From Crocinitomix sp. (GTDB lineage: Bacteria; Bacteroidota; Bacteroidia; Flavobacteriales_D; Crocinitomicaceae), in NCBI GenBank assembly GCA_013138735.1, contig WTCE01000009.1:1-64000 (forward strand): DNA of 64,000 bases. Direction: 5' to 3'. Positions 24,553 to 33,642 of this stretch are shown here, in pieces. Position 1 is the first letter of the stretch; every line of letters begins with the position of its first letter. The position numbers and the translations under genes were made by a program. The notes beneath the pieces are model-generated. The model was not told the origin of the DNA and searched no databases. It saw only the letters and a list, made by a program, of their open reading frames with translations.

Positions 24553-25260
24553 ATGTATACTGCCAAACATACCTTTTTTTGTCAATCCTTGGATGGAGGA
24601 ATTCTTTCTGAGGAAGAGTCTAACCATGCCGTCCGCGTATTGCGGCTTCAAGAAGGAAATACAATCACATTGATTGATGGGAAGGGACAAACGGCTTTAG
24701 GCGAAATTACTGTTGCCAATAAAAAACAACTGCATTTTAACATTACAGAACGGCAACAGTTGCCTGCCAGACCAAATCAAATTCATATTGCAATTGCTCC
24801 AACAAAAAACATGGACCGTTTTTCATTTTTTATTGAAAAAGTCATTGAAATTGGTATTGATCGAATCACCCCTATAATTACAGTTAATTCTGAACGAAAA
24901 GTGCTAAATGAGGAGAAAGTACGTAAAAATGCTATTTCGGCCTTAAAGCAATCTGGAAATTTATTTTTACCAAAAATTGATGATTTAACTACTTTTAAAG
25001 AATTTATTTCTGACCAGTCAAATCATAATCAACGGTTTATAGCACATTGCGATAGTGATACCGATAAAATAGAATTGAAACAAGCAGTAGATCCAAAAAA
25101 AAATGTTGTAATTTTAATAGGTCCTGAGGGAGATTTTACCTTGGAAGAAATTAATTTAGCAAAACAAAATAAATTTAATCCTGTTAGTTTAGGTGAAAGT
25201 AGACTTAGAACTGAAACAGCAGGAATTGTAGCATGTCATACCGTACATCTCATATCGTAG
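24553..25260 (+). CDS. rsmE: 16S rRNA (uracil-1498-N3)-methyltransferase
   Basis: A 235-residue SPOUT-class methyltransferase that methylates U1498 of 16S rRNA using S-adenosylmethionine. It has an N-terminal PUA-like domain (EESNHAVRVLRLQEGNTITLIDGKG), then the knotted domain with KNMDRFSFFIEKVIEIGIDRI, NSERKVLNEEKVRK, IGPEGDFTLEEI and GESRLRTETAGI. Length and motif order are standard. Its 3' end overlaps the next gene by 28 bp. Confidence 0.95.
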   Translation: MYTAKHTFFCQSLDGGILSEEESNHAVRVLRLQEGNTITLIDGKGQTALGEITVANKKQLHFNITERQQLPARPNQIHIAIAPTKNMDRFSFFIEKVIEIGIDRITPIITVNSERKVLNEEKVRKNAISALKQSGNLFLPKIDDLTTFKEFISDQSNHNQRFIAHCDSDTDKIELKQAVDPKKNVVILIGPEGDFTLEEINLAKQNKFNPVSLGESRLRTETAGIVACHTVHLIS

Positions 25261-25910
25261 TTTTAATTGTGTTCTTAATGAACATGAATTGGACTTTTTC
25301 TCAGGATCAAGCTTCCTATCAAGTTGCCGTGCTTAAATATAAAGGTGGCGGAGATTGGTATGCCAATCCAACAGCACTTCCTAATTTAGTGAAGTTTTGC
25401 AATGAAAACTTGGGAACTTCGATCTCAACGGATGTGGCAACCGTCGACATTAGCGATCCAGAAATATTTAACTATCCTTTTGTACACATGACTGGGCATG
25501 GGAATGTCGTTTTTACAAGTGAGGATGCTGAAAATTTGCGTAATTATTTATTGGGAGGTGGATTTTTGCATATTGATGATAATTATGGCATGGATCAATT
25601 CATTCGCTCAGAATTGAAAAAAGTCTTTCCAGCTGTTGATCTTGTCGAACTACCCAACAATCATCCAATTTTTAATCAAACCTATAAATTTCCAAAAGGA
25701 TTGCCAAAGATTCACGAACACGACGATAAAGACAGTCAGGCATTCGGCGTGGTATATCAAGGTCGGTTAATTTGTCTTTATACTTATGAGACAGATTTAG
25801 GTGATGGCTGGGAAGATCCAGAAGTGCATGGTGATAGCCCAGATAAAAGGTCTGAAGCGTTAAGAATGGGTGCAAATATTATTGAGTATGTTTTCACAGC
25901 TGTTCACTAA
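25233..25910 (+). CDS. Exported DUF4159-domain protein
   Basis: 225 residues with a signal peptide (IVVLIVFLMNMNWTFSQ), then a single DUF4159 domain: VAVLKYKGGGDWYANPT, FPFVHMTGHGNV-like strand (PFVHMTGHGNVVF), LRNYLLGGGFLHIDDNYGMD, NHPIFNQTYKF and GDGWEDPEVHGD. The fold resembles a class I glutamine amidotransferase, but function is unknown. DUF4159 proteins are widespread in Bacteroidota. It overlaps rsmE by 28 bp and the next gene begins inside its last codons, so three genes are coupled. Confidence 0.88.
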   Translation: MSYRTSHIVVLIVFLMNMNWTFSQDQASYQVAVLKYKGGGDWYANPTALPNLVKFCNENLGTSISTDVATVDISDPEIFNYPFVHMTGHGNVVFTSEDAENLRNYLLGGGFLHIDDNYGMDQFIRSELKKVFPAVDLVELPNNHPIFNQTYKFPKGLPKIHEHDDKDSQAFGVVYQGRLICLYTYETDLGDGWEDPEVHGDSPDKRSEALRMGANIIEYVFTAVH

Positions 25911-26937
25911 AGTACTAGCCATAGCTGTTTTGACATTTATGTCCTTTGAGGCGTATGGTCAAAACGATTCGCTCGTGCGTCCATCTTCGCCTTATCGTAC
26001 AGAATATAATCCTTGGTTCAAATTAGGAACATTTAAGCGTGGCTTTCACAGTGACTCATTAACGAATAACCTCGATCTACTTGAAGCTAAACCAAGAGAA
26101 GAATGGAGTCGAAAAGATAGTTTAGATTTTGCTCAAGCTTCATTACATACTGGAAACACTCCTTTATCCGAATATTATTTTGAGAGTCTCGTTTTGGATT
26201 ACAACCGTGATCAAGATTTTTGGTGGGACCAAATGATGATTTATATCCTAAACAAAGACTATGAGTTAGGTATCGAAAGTATTCATAAATCAAGTCCTGG
26301 GATTTTAGAGTTTTCTAAAATCTATTTTTTAGATAAAATTTTACTCGCTTATATTGCCAACGAAAAAAACAGTAAGTGGTATAAAACCGGTAAGGTTTTT
26401 AATTGGGATGTGGACTCTAGCCTATTTAATATCGACAAAAGCAGCCCTCGATTTCAAGCTGAAGTAGTTGATCCTTTGCGAAATTTAGATTTTGTATTGC
26501 GAGAACTCATCCATTTTGTGCACGAAGATGACCCTGTGATTTCAAAAGCTTGTTTTGAAATGGGAATTATATTTGAAAACCATATATCGCTCACTCAGGC
26601 TTATATTGCCTACAGTCTTGGTCGCCAATATAATAAATCAGATAAAGACCTCCTAAATAGTGTAAAGCAAGTTAAGGCCAAGCTGACACAAAAAAAATAT
26701 AAGATTCCAAACTTCAGAAAATACTTTCCTAAAATAAAACAATGGCGTTTTGAATATGAAGTATTAAAAGAAAAAATCTATTTACAACAAACCGATACTA
26801 TTCCAGATGTACCGCCCGTATTAATGGTCCCAACCGAAGAAGTTGAACTTCCATTTAAACCAGAACTAATCGTAGTAGCTGGAATTTTTCTATTATTTAT
26901 TCTTGTACTTTTCTTCTTAAAAACTAAAAAAACATAA
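25888..26937 (+). CDS. Hypothetical exported protein with C-terminal membrane anchor
   Basis: About 349 residues: a signal peptide (MFSQLFTKVLAIAVLTFMSFEAYG), a soluble helical region with TPR-like character (LDLLEAKPREEWSRKDSLDFAQASLHTG; ACFEMGIIFENHISLTQAY), and a C-terminal membrane helix (ELIVVAGIFLLFILVLFFL) with basic end. I know no named family. I prefer the ATG at 25888 to a GTG at 25870 because the signal peptide begins there. The start lies inside the DUF4159 gene, so translation is probably coupled. Confidence 0.65.
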   Translation: MFSQLFTKVLAIAVLTFMSFEAYGQNDSLVRPSSPYRTEYNPWFKLGTFKRGFHSDSLTNNLDLLEAKPREEWSRKDSLDFAQASLHTGNTPLSEYYFESLVLDYNRDQDFWWDQMMIYILNKDYELGIESIHKSSPGILEFSKIYFLDKILLAYIANEKNSKWYKTGKVFNWDVDSSLFNIDKSSPRFQAEVVDPLRNLDFVLRELIHFVHEDDPVISKACFEMGIIFENHISLTQAYIAYSLGRQYNKSDKDLLNSVKQVKAKLTQKKYKIPNFRKYFPKIKQWRFEYEVLKEKIYLQQTDTIPDVPPVLMVPTEEVELPFKPELIVVAGIFLLFILVLFFLKTKKT

Positions 26938-26939
26938 CA

Positions 26940-27386
26940 ATGAAATTATATACATTATCTCTCTTTGCAATTATTGCATTATTAGTAAGCTGCACAAACG
27001 CTAAAGAACTAGAACCTGATGCTGACAAACCGGAAGACACTAATGTCTTAAAAGGAGTTTTAGTTACTGACATGAGCACATATGGTTCAGACCCAATTGG
27101 GATTACCAGTGTTGTTATTGACAAGAACAAAATGCGCATTGGCATTAAATATAGTGGTGGTTGTAAAAAACATGAATTTGAATTATTGGGACATAAAATG
27201 ATCTCAAAATCTATTCCGCCACAACGCTCAATAAGACTTTTCCACCATGCCGACAAGGATGATTGTAGAGAATTGATAGAAGAAATAATAGTTTTTGATA
27301 TCTCTGCCTTTGCCGTTGGTGAAGGAGAGGTAACTTTACGATTAGACGGCTGGGAAACGCCACTTTCTTATCTTCCGAACCTCTAA
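26940..27386 (+). CDS. Hypothetical lipoprotein
   Basis: 148 residues with a lipoprotein signal ending in a lipobox (IIALLVSC, Cys at position 18), then a small beta-rich domain with IKYSGGCKKHEFELLG, SIPPQRSIRLFHHADKDDCRE and a C-terminal LRLDGWE. The SGGC...H and DDC motifs recur in uncharacterised Bacteroidota lipoproteins. Function is unknown. It follows the anchored hypothetical protein by 2 bp, so it is part of the rsmE operon, and converges on hemB. Confidence 0.7.
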   Translation: MKLYTLSLFAIIALLVSCTNAKELEPDADKPEDTNVLKGVLVTDMSTYGSDPIGITSVVIDKNKMRIGIKYSGGCKKHEFELLGHKMISKSIPPQRSIRLFHHADKDDCRELIEEIIVFDISAFAVGEGEVTLRLDGWETPLSYLPNL

Positions 27387-27396
27387 TAAACGTTGA

Positions 27397-28371
27397 CTAA
27401 CCTTGATTATAAAGTCGACCAAAATCCTTAGCGAAGTAAGTTAAAATAACGTCTGCACCAGCGCGTTTAAGACTTAATAGCATTTCAGGCATGGCTAATT
27501 CATAATCAAGCCAACCCTTCTCACATGCGGCCATTAACATGGCATATTCTCCGCTAACATTATACGCTGCAATTGGTAAATTACTATGCGTCTTTAAGCT
27601 TTGAATAACATCCATATAACACAGCGCCGGTTTTACCATTAAAAAATCGGCTCCTTCTGCTTCATCCAAAGTTGCTTCAATCAAGGCCTCTCTTTTATTT
27701 GCCGGATTCATTTGGTACGTCTTTTTATCCCCCCCCTTAGGTGCCGAATCTAATGCCTCTCGAAAAGGGCCGTAAAACGCGCTAGCATACTTCGCGGTAT
27801 AAGCCATAATTGATGTGTTTTCGAATCCTTTATCATCTAAAGCATCACGAATAAAGCCTACGCGGCCATCCATCATATCTGAAGGACCTATAATATCAAA
27901 GCCAGCTTGCGCTTGTGCCACTGCCATATTGCCTAAAATAGGTAAAGTCCTATCATTTAAAATGTTCCCATCCTCCACATATCCGTCGTGACCGTCAGAA
28001 CTATAAGGATCCATTGCCACGTCACTCATCAAAACAATTTCTGGGAATTTTACTTTGAGTTGACGGACTGCTTCTAAATAAAAATTATCTGCTTGAACCG
28101 AATATGTCGCCGTTTTATCTTTGTATTTTTCCGGGACAGCTGGAAAAAGCACAAAACTTGAAACTCCAACTGCAATAGACGCTTCAACTTCTTGACATAA
28201 ATCATTTAAATTCATACGGAAAATCCCAGGCAATGAAGTAATTGCTTGTTTGCCCAAATTACCCTCCAATAAAAATAACGGATAGATCAAGTTTGTCGGG
28301 CGTAATAACGTTTCCTCAACCATGTTTCTTATCAATTGATTCTTTCTATTTCTTCTTGGTCTGACGCGCAT
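27397..28371 (-). CDS. hemB: Porphobilinogen synthase (delta-aminolevulinate dehydratase)
   Basis: A 324-residue TIM-barrel enzyme that condenses two 5-aminolevulinate molecules in heme and siroheme synthesis. Both Schiff-base lysines are visible (IMAYTAKYASAFYGPFREA and FLMVKPALCYMD), with the flexible lid between and RRNRKNQLIRNMV at the N-terminus. The zinc-binding cysteines are replaced (LMSDVAMDPYSSDGHDGYV), which places it among the magnesium-dependent enzymes. It is monocistronic. A perfect -7 element lies 17 bp upstream (28388-28395). Confidence 0.95.
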   Translation of the reverse strand: MRVRPRRNRKNQLIRNMVEETLLRPTNLIYPLFLLEGNLGKQAITSLPGIFRMNLNDLCQEVEASIAVGVSSFVLFPAVPEKYKDKTATYSVQADNFYLEAVRQLKVKFPEIVLMSDVAMDPYSSDGHDGYVEDGNILNDRTLPILGNMAVAQAQAGFDIIGPSDMMDGRVGFIRDALDDKGFENTSIMAYTAKYASAFYGPFREALDSAPKGGDKKTYQMNPANKREALIEATLDEAEGADFLMVKPALCYMDVIQSLKTHSNLPIAAYNVSGEYAMLMAACEKGWLDYELAMPEMLLSLKRAGADVILTYFAKDFGRLYNQG

Positions 28372-28387
28372 ATTATTCCTTTTTTAA

Positions 28388-28395
28388 CAAAATTA
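28388..28395 (-). promoter_or_regulatory. -7 element of hemB
   Basis: On the minus strand TAATTTTG, an exact TAnnTTTG, predicting a start near 28382 and an 11-nt leader. No convincing -33 element. Confidence 0.45.
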
Positions 28396-28528
28396 GGATT
28401 AAACTCGAAATAAGTCGCATTGAATATCGCTAAACTGTTAGTAACTTTATTCACAACTTTTCCTTTATATACCGCTATTTTTTGCCGAAAATCGAATTAT
28501 TTTTTTAGTTTTGAATTAAATTAGCGCT

Positions 28529-29443
28529 ATGAAATTTGCCTATATACTTTTTTTACCTTTAATTCTTGTCTTTGCCTTGGTTTCATGTGGCGGAGAAGGT
28601 GTTGATGTTAGTGTTGATCAACCTGACACAAACGAATTGGTAATCGTTACTAATGATGTCCTTGATTCAGCCCAGTCAATGAATACCAATATCAACGGTA
28701 AAATATTTAGTATACCATCTCCAATTCAAATGGTTTCATTACTAAAAAGTCAAGATGACGTTTTTAATGAATCTGTTTTAACTGACCCTAAAAATGTAGA
28801 AAATTTCACGACTACTTTTAAGCGCGCAATTAATATGGGCGTTTATGGAGCAGATCTTGGTTATGCCACAATCTATGAGAAAAACATCCAAGCCGTGTCA
28901 TATTTAAGCTCCGTTGATAAGCTCTCTAATGAACTAGGGATTTCTGGAGCATTTGATGCTTCTTTAGTTGAACGTTTTATTGATAATGGCAGCAATCAAG
29001 ACTCCATGTTGGTAATCATGTCAGAAGGATATCGCAAAGGAGATCAATTCTTAAAAGACAATGAACAACATGATGTTGCGTCTCTCATTCTTACTGGAGG
29101 TTGGATTGAGTCACTTTTCTTCGCAGCAACCATCTTTGAGAAAACACAGGATCAAGAAATCGCAAACAGAATTGGTGAACAAAAAACTGCTCTAAAAACT
29201 ATTATTGAACTATTGACAGACTTTAATAAGGAAGGTACGTATACCAAATTGATAGATGACTTAAATGATTTAAAAACCGATTTTGATCAAATTAAGTTCA
29301 ATTATCAATTCATTGAGCCAGTAACAATAGCCGATAAGTTTCAGACAAATATTAAAAGTAAATCATCAGTACAAGTTGAGCCAGAAGTTTTAAACAGCAT
29401 TGTTACTAAAATTAAAGCTATCAGAAACGAATTAATCGGATAA
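28529..29443 (+). CDS. Hypothetical lipoprotein, helical
   Basis: 304 residues with a lipobox (LVFALVSC, Cys at 20) and a mostly alpha-helical mature part (LIDDLNDLKTDFDQIKFNYQFI, VLNSIVTKIKAIRNELI). No family is recognised. It is first in a likely operon with a small secreted protein and a large ABC transporter (gaps of 2 and 12 bp), so it may be a partner of the transporter at the outer membrane or periplasm. This is inference. Confidence 0.65.
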   Translation: MKFAYILFLPLILVFALVSCGGEGVDVSVDQPDTNELVIVTNDVLDSAQSMNTNINGKIFSIPSPIQMVSLLKSQDDVFNESVLTDPKNVENFTTTFKRAINMGVYGADLGYATIYEKNIQAVSYLSSVDKLSNELGISGAFDASLVERFIDNGSNQDSMLVIMSEGYRKGDQFLKDNEQHDVASLILTGGWIESLFFAATIFEKTQDQEIANRIGEQKTALKTIIELLTDFNKEGTYTKLIDDLNDLKTDFDQIKFNYQFIEPVTIADKFQTNIKSKSSVQVEPEVLNSIVTKIKAIRNELIG

Positions 29444-29445
29444 AA

Positions 29446-29877
29446 ATGAAAAAACTACTCGGAATATTTACCTTATTATTAGTCTCTGGTTTTGTGAATG
29501 CACAAGAATGTGATTCATTGGCGAACGTTTGTTATAAACACTTATCCGCTGATGCAAGCGTTGGAAAAATTTTCATCTCAGATGGTCAAGTTTACAAGGC
29601 CTTTGTTGATGCCGAACAAGCTGCCGAATTTAAAGTAACACTCTATGGTGGATCTTTATATCGAATTGCTGCAACTGCCGGTGAAAAGGAAAACTATGTC
29701 ATCTTCAATGTATATGACAAAGAAAGAAATTTACTTTTTTCAAATCAAGAGTATGAAAACAAACCTTATTGGGATTTCAAAATAGACAACACCCTCGATT
29801 GTTATATTGAGGCGTATTTAGATATTGATAAAAAAGTTTCCGGTTGTATCGTTGTACTTCTCGGTTTTCAAAAATAA
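29446..29877 (+). CDS. Small secreted hypothetical protein
   Basis: 143 residues with a signal peptide (KKLLGIFTLLLVSGFVNAQ) and a beta-sandwich-like mature domain (GGSLYRIAATAGEKENYVIFNVYD, CYIEAYLDIDKKVSGCIVVLLGF), including a few cysteines. Not recognised. The position, 2 bp after a lipoprotein gene and 12 bp before a large ABC transporter, suggests an envelope role linked to it. Confidence 0.65.
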   Translation: MKKLLGIFTLLLVSGFVNAQECDSLANVCYKHLSADASVGKIFISDGQVYKAFVDAEQAAEFKVTLYGGSLYRIAATAGEKENYVIFNVYDKERNLLFSNQEYENKPYWDFKIDNTLDCYIEAYLDIDKKVSGCIVVLLGFQK

Positions 29878-29889
29878 GTACTCGCTTAG

Positions 29890-32800
29890 ATGAGTCAAAG
29901 GATACTAAAAGCACTCATGCAACTCTTCGCAATTATTGCGAGAGTTGATGAAGAAATTGACATACAAAACCCTGTCACTCAAGGCGCAGGTCGTAATATT
30001 GTACAATCATTTCTGAATCAAGAGCTAGGGTCTGCTGCCGTTGAAGAATACTTAAAACTATTTGACGAATTCTTAATTGCCTACCAAGGAAAATCCACTA
30101 AAAAAGACGGAAGAAGAAAAAAAACTTCAGTACATTCTGTAAAAGTATTGCGCATTTGCACGCAAATCAATGAAGAATTAACGCAACGTCAAAAAATGAT
30201 TGTGTTGGTTCGAATTTTAGAATTTATCAATGCAAATGAAATAGTTAACGACCAAGAGCTTGAATTTGCTGCAACTGTTGCAGACACGTTTAACGTCTCA
30301 ATGGAAGAATACAAGGAAATTAGAAGCTTTGTAGAAGCTCCGATCGAATCAATTATTGACGATTCCAACTTGCTTTATGTTACGTCTAAAAAAGAAGAGT
30401 CTTTCGAAAAAGCGAAACATATTTTTTCAGAAGGAATCGAAGGACAAATTCGTGTCCTAAAAATTGAAAGTGTAAATTTCCACTTTTTCAAATACTTAGG
30501 CAAGGCCGAGTTAAATTTAAACGGACAATCTGTTCGTCCAAATCGACACTTAATCCTTAATCAGGGAAGTTCTATTCGATCTTCAAAAGTTACGCCAATC
30601 TATTATAGTGATATCATTGGCCAATTTCTTTCAGATGAAACGCAGAAGAAAATTGTATTCAAGGCAGATAATGTCATCTACAAATTTAAAAGCGGTAAAA
30701 TTGGACTGCATAATTTTAATTTTGCTGAAGAATCAGGCTCCCTATTAGGCATAATGGGAGGGTCAGGCGCTGGAAAATCTACCCTACTAAACGTATTAAA
30801 TGGCAATTATGCTCCCGCCGAAGGAGCTGTAACTATTAATGGTGTTGACATACACCATGATAAAGGAGCTATTGAAGGAGTTATCGGCTATGTTTCTCAG
30901 GATGATTTATTGATTGAGGAACTAACCGTTTATCAAAACCTCTTCTACAATGCCAAGCTTTGCTTTGGCAGCCTAAACGACCGCGTTATAGCCAAAAAGG
31001 TATTAAAACTCTTAATCTCTTTAGGCTTATATGAAACACGAGATTTAAAAATTGGAAGTCCTTTAGAGAAAACGATCTCTGGTGGCCAAAGAAAGCGGTT
31101 GAACATTGCCCTTGAATTAATCCGTGAACCTTCTGTATTATTTGTAGATGAACCGACATCAGGTCTTTCTTCAAGAGATTCAGAAAACATCATGGACCTT
31201 TTGAAAGAATTAGCCTTAAAAGGTAAACTCATTTTTGTGGTGATTCACCAACCGTCATCCGACATTTTTAAAATGTTCGATAAGTTGTTGATTCTTGATG
31301 TGGGTGGTTATCCAATTTATAATGGAAATCCAGTTGATGCAGTAATGTATTTTAAAAACCTCATTAATCACGCCAAGAGTAATGAGAGCGAGTGCCATGT
31401 TTGTGGTAATGTAAACCCCGAACAGATTTTCAATATTATTGAATCAAAAGTTGTTGATGAATACGGAACATTAACACAATACCGCAAGGTATCCTCTGAA
31501 GAATGGAACAAACATTATTTAGAGCTCTTAGAAAAAGATCCTAATCTTATTGAAAGTGAGGACGAAATACCAGAAAGCACATTTAAAAAACCAAATGTTT
31601 TCAAACAACTCGGTGTATTCTTTACAAGAGATGTTTTATCGAAATTGACGAATAAACAATACATGATAATTAACCTCCTAGAGGCACCTGTATTGGCTTT
31701 CGTTCTTTCGTTTTTTGTCAAGTTTTACAATAGTAATGCTGGTGATACCTATTCATTTAGTGAAAACCAAAATATTCCGCCATTCTTATTTATTGCAGTA
31801 ATTGTCGCCTTATTCATTGGGTTAACTGTTGCCGCCGAGGAAATTATTAAAGATCAAAAAATATTAAAACGTGAATCATTTTTGAACCTAAGCAGGAGCT
31901 CCTATTTAGTCTCAAAAATATCGATCATGTTTATGATTTCTGCCGTGCAAATGTTACTATTTGTACTAATCGGTAATTTTATTTTGGAAATAAAAGGAAT
32001 GTGGCTAGAGTATTGGCTCATCCTATTCAGCCTATCGTGCTTTGCCAATCTGTTGGGCTTAAATATTTCTGCAAGTTTCAATTCTGTAAAGGTTATCTAC
32101 ATACTAATTCCAATTTTAATCATTCCGCAACTCCTATTTAGTGGAGTGATTGTGAAATTTGACAAGCTCCACCCACTATTTGGAGATGAAAGTGCTGTAC
32201 CACTGATTGGTAACGTCATGGCTTCGCGCTGGGCTTATGAGGCATTGGCTGTCACACAATTCAAGGAAAATGAGTACAATCAAGTCTATTTCGAGTTTGA
32301 AAAAAACAAAAGCTTTGCTACCTGGAAAAAAGATTATTGGTTGCAAGAAATAACTGCCCAATTAGATTTTGTAAAAACCAATTTTGACAATGACGAAAAG
32401 CAGTCAGAAGTAGAAGCTTCCTTCGCATTACTCCGTGGCGAAATAGAACGAGAACATAACTTCATACAAAACGTCAAATGTGAAGGATGTATTGAAGGTT
32501 TAACAACTGAAAATTACTCTGAAGCGACATATTCAGATGTTAAAAATTACATGGGAATTTTAAAGACACATTATAAATCCGTTGTCGATAAAAACCGTGA
32601 AAAAATTGATAACAAAACGCAAGAAATTATTAAAAAGTATGACAAGGAACGTTATTTAGCGCTCAAACGTGATCATACGAATGAAGCATTGACGCAATTT
32701 GTTACAAATAAAACGGATCTTTCTAAATTAGTACATTCTGGTGATCGATTAATTCAAAAGTCTGACCCCATTTATTTAGATCCATACGACGTTGGTTTCT

Positions 32801-32991
32801 TTGGCGCACATTTCTATGCACCTCGTAAAAAGCTCTTCGGAAGTTATATCGGAACATTTGCTGGAAACCTGCTTGTTATATGGGGAATGTCAATATTTTT
32901 GATCTTAACACTCTATTTTGATTTGTTAAAGAAAATGCTTGATGGAATAGAAAAACTTTTCTCTCGTTTACGTTTTGGCAGCGATCGTTAA
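29890..32991 (+). CDS. Large ABCG-type ABC transporter with N-terminal accessory domains
   Basis: A 1033-residue half-transporter with one ATPase and one membrane domain. Residues 1 to about 150 form a helical TerB-like region (LFAIIARVDEEID). About 180-260 is a beta-rich, FHA-like segment. The ATPase has Walker A GGSGAGKST (about 292-300), the signature SGGQRKR (about 397), Walker B VLFVDEPTSGL and the switch histidine VVIHQPSS, all intact. About 570-770 holds five or six membrane helices of ABC2 type. A long, mostly soluble coiled segment follows, then a last helix. Two CxxC pairs (CHVCG, CEGC) could bind metal. Substrate unknown. Third gene of the lipoprotein operon. Confidence 0.85.
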   Translation: MSQRILKALMQLFAIIARVDEEIDIQNPVTQGAGRNIVQSFLNQELGSAAVEEYLKLFDEFLIAYQGKSTKKDGRRKKTSVHSVKVLRICTQINEELTQRQKMIVLVRILEFINANEIVNDQELEFAATVADTFNVSMEEYKEIRSFVEAPIESIIDDSNLLYVTSKKEESFEKAKHIFSEGIEGQIRVLKIESVNFHFFKYLGKAELNLNGQSVRPNRHLILNQGSSIRSSKVTPIYYSDIIGQFLSDETQKKIVFKADNVIYKFKSGKIGLHNFNFAEESGSLLGIMGGSGAGKSTLLNVLNGNYAPAEGAVTINGVDIHHDKGAIEGVIGYVSQDDLLIEELTVYQNLFYNAKLCFGSLNDRVIAKKVLKLLISLGLYETRDLKIGSPLEKTISGGQRKRLNIALELIREPSVLFVDEPTSGLSSRDSENIMDLLKELALKGKLIFVVIHQPSSDIFKMFDKLLILDVGGYPIYNGNPVDAVMYFKNLINHAKSNESECHVCGNVNPEQIFNIIESKVVDEYGTLTQYRKVSSEEWNKHYLELLEKDPNLIESEDEIPESTFKKPNVFKQLGVFFTRDVLSKLTNKQYMIINLLEAPVLAFVLSFFVKFYNSNAGDTYSFSENQNIPPFLFIAVIVALFIGLTVAAEEIIKDQKILKRESFLNLSRSSYLVSKISIMFMISAVQMLLFVLIGNFILEIKGMWLEYWLILFSLSCFANLLGLNISASFNSVKVIYILIPILIIPQLLFSGVIVKFDKLHPLFGDESAVPLIGNVMASRWAYEALAVTQFKENEYNQVYFEFEKNKSFATWKKDYWLQEITAQLDFVKTNFDNDEKQSEVEASFALLRGEIEREHNFIQNVKCEGCIEGLTTENYSEATYSDVKNYMGILKTHYKSVVDKNREKIDNKTQEIIKKYDKERYLALKRDHTNEALTQFVTNKTDLSKLVHSGDRLIQKSDPIYLDPYDVGFFGAHFYAPRKKLFGSYIGTFAGNLLVIWGMSIFLILTLYFDLLKKMLDGIEKLFSRLRFGSDR

Positions 32992-33042
32992 AATCCCTTT
33001 AATTTTTTCTTCACTTTACAATTCTATTATAAAAAAATGAAT

Positions 33043-33050
33043 TATATTTG
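33043..33050 (+). promoter_or_regulatory. -7 element of tRNA-His
   Basis: TATATTTG, an exact TAnnTTTG, 45 bp before the mature tRNA start, giving a short 5' leader for RNase P. Confidence 0.45.
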
Positions 33051-33094
33051 CCAACCCTAACGCAGAATATCGTTTCTGTATAGGACAATAAAAT

Positions 33095-33169
33095 GGTGGT
33101 TGTAGCTCAGTTGGTTAGAGCATCGGTTTGTGGTACCGAGGGTCGCGGGTTCGAATCCCGTCTTCCACC
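33095..33169 (+). tRNA. tRNA-His (anticodon GTG)
   Basis: A full cloverleaf. It has the extra 5' G-1 pairing with C73 (hallmark of tRNA-His), D-arm TAGCTCAGTTGGTTAGAGC, anticodon arm CGGTTTGTGGTACCG with anticodon GTG, and T-arm CGGGTTCGAATCCCG. CCA is not encoded. The acceptor stem has GGTGG/CCACC plus G7:C66, but positions 5:68 and 6:67 read as U-U. The 3' end recurs downstream at 178-bp spacing. Confidence 0.93.
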
Positions 33170-33176
33170 CAAAGTT

Positions 33177-33207
33177 AAAAGGTCTTGTGTATACAAGACC
33201 TTTTTTT
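33177..33207 (+). terminator. Intrinsic terminator of tRNA-His
   Basis: AAAAGGTCTTGT, loop GTAT, ACAAGACCTTTT, then a T-run. A 12-bp perfect stem. Confidence 0.85.
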
Positions 33208-33354
33208 GTACCTCAAAATTCGAGTGAAGCTTGCTTCAATGAGTAATTTGAGGTACAAAAAAAAGTCATTATAGATGACTTTTAACATTGAAGGTTCCTA
33301 CAGAAGACATAGGGATCAAGAGTTTACGAAAAATCCCGTCTTCCACCCAAAGTT

Positions 33355-33385
33355 AAAAGGTCTTGTGTTTACAAGACCTTTTTTT
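33355..33385 (+). terminator. Second copy of the tRNA-His terminator
   Basis: Same hairpin as 33177-33207 with loop GTTT, carried by the second 178-bp repeat unit. Probably redundant. Confidence 0.8.
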
Positions 33386-33642
33386 GTGCCTCAAAATTCG
33401 AATGAAGCTTGCTTCAATGAGTAATTTGGGGCACAAAAAAAAGTCATTATAGATGACTTTTAACATTGAAGGTTCCTACAGAAGACATAGGGATCAAGAG
33501 TTTATGATTAATCCCGTCTTCTACCACAGAAAAAACAGAATGCGTTTAAAACCATTAAGCTTTAATTTAAAGGATAATCCTCCAACCTTTTAGTACGCTT
33601 CCACGTCTTCTTGTTAACAGCACATTTAGTTTACATTACCCT

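Larger units (their letters stand above)
33154..33526. repeat. 178-bp tandem repeats carrying the tRNA-His 3' end
   Basis: The tRNA tail AATCCCGTCTTCCACCC starts at 33154, again at 33332, and in altered form (AATCCCGTCTTCTACC) at 33510: two full 178-bp units and a partial third. Each full unit contains a U-run terminator hairpin, a larger inverted repeat (CCTCAAA...TTTGAGG in unit 1, TTTGGGG partner in unit 2), GAAGC/GCTTC, and AAAAGTCAT/ATGACTTTT. The units differ by only a few substitutions. Confidence 0.9.
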
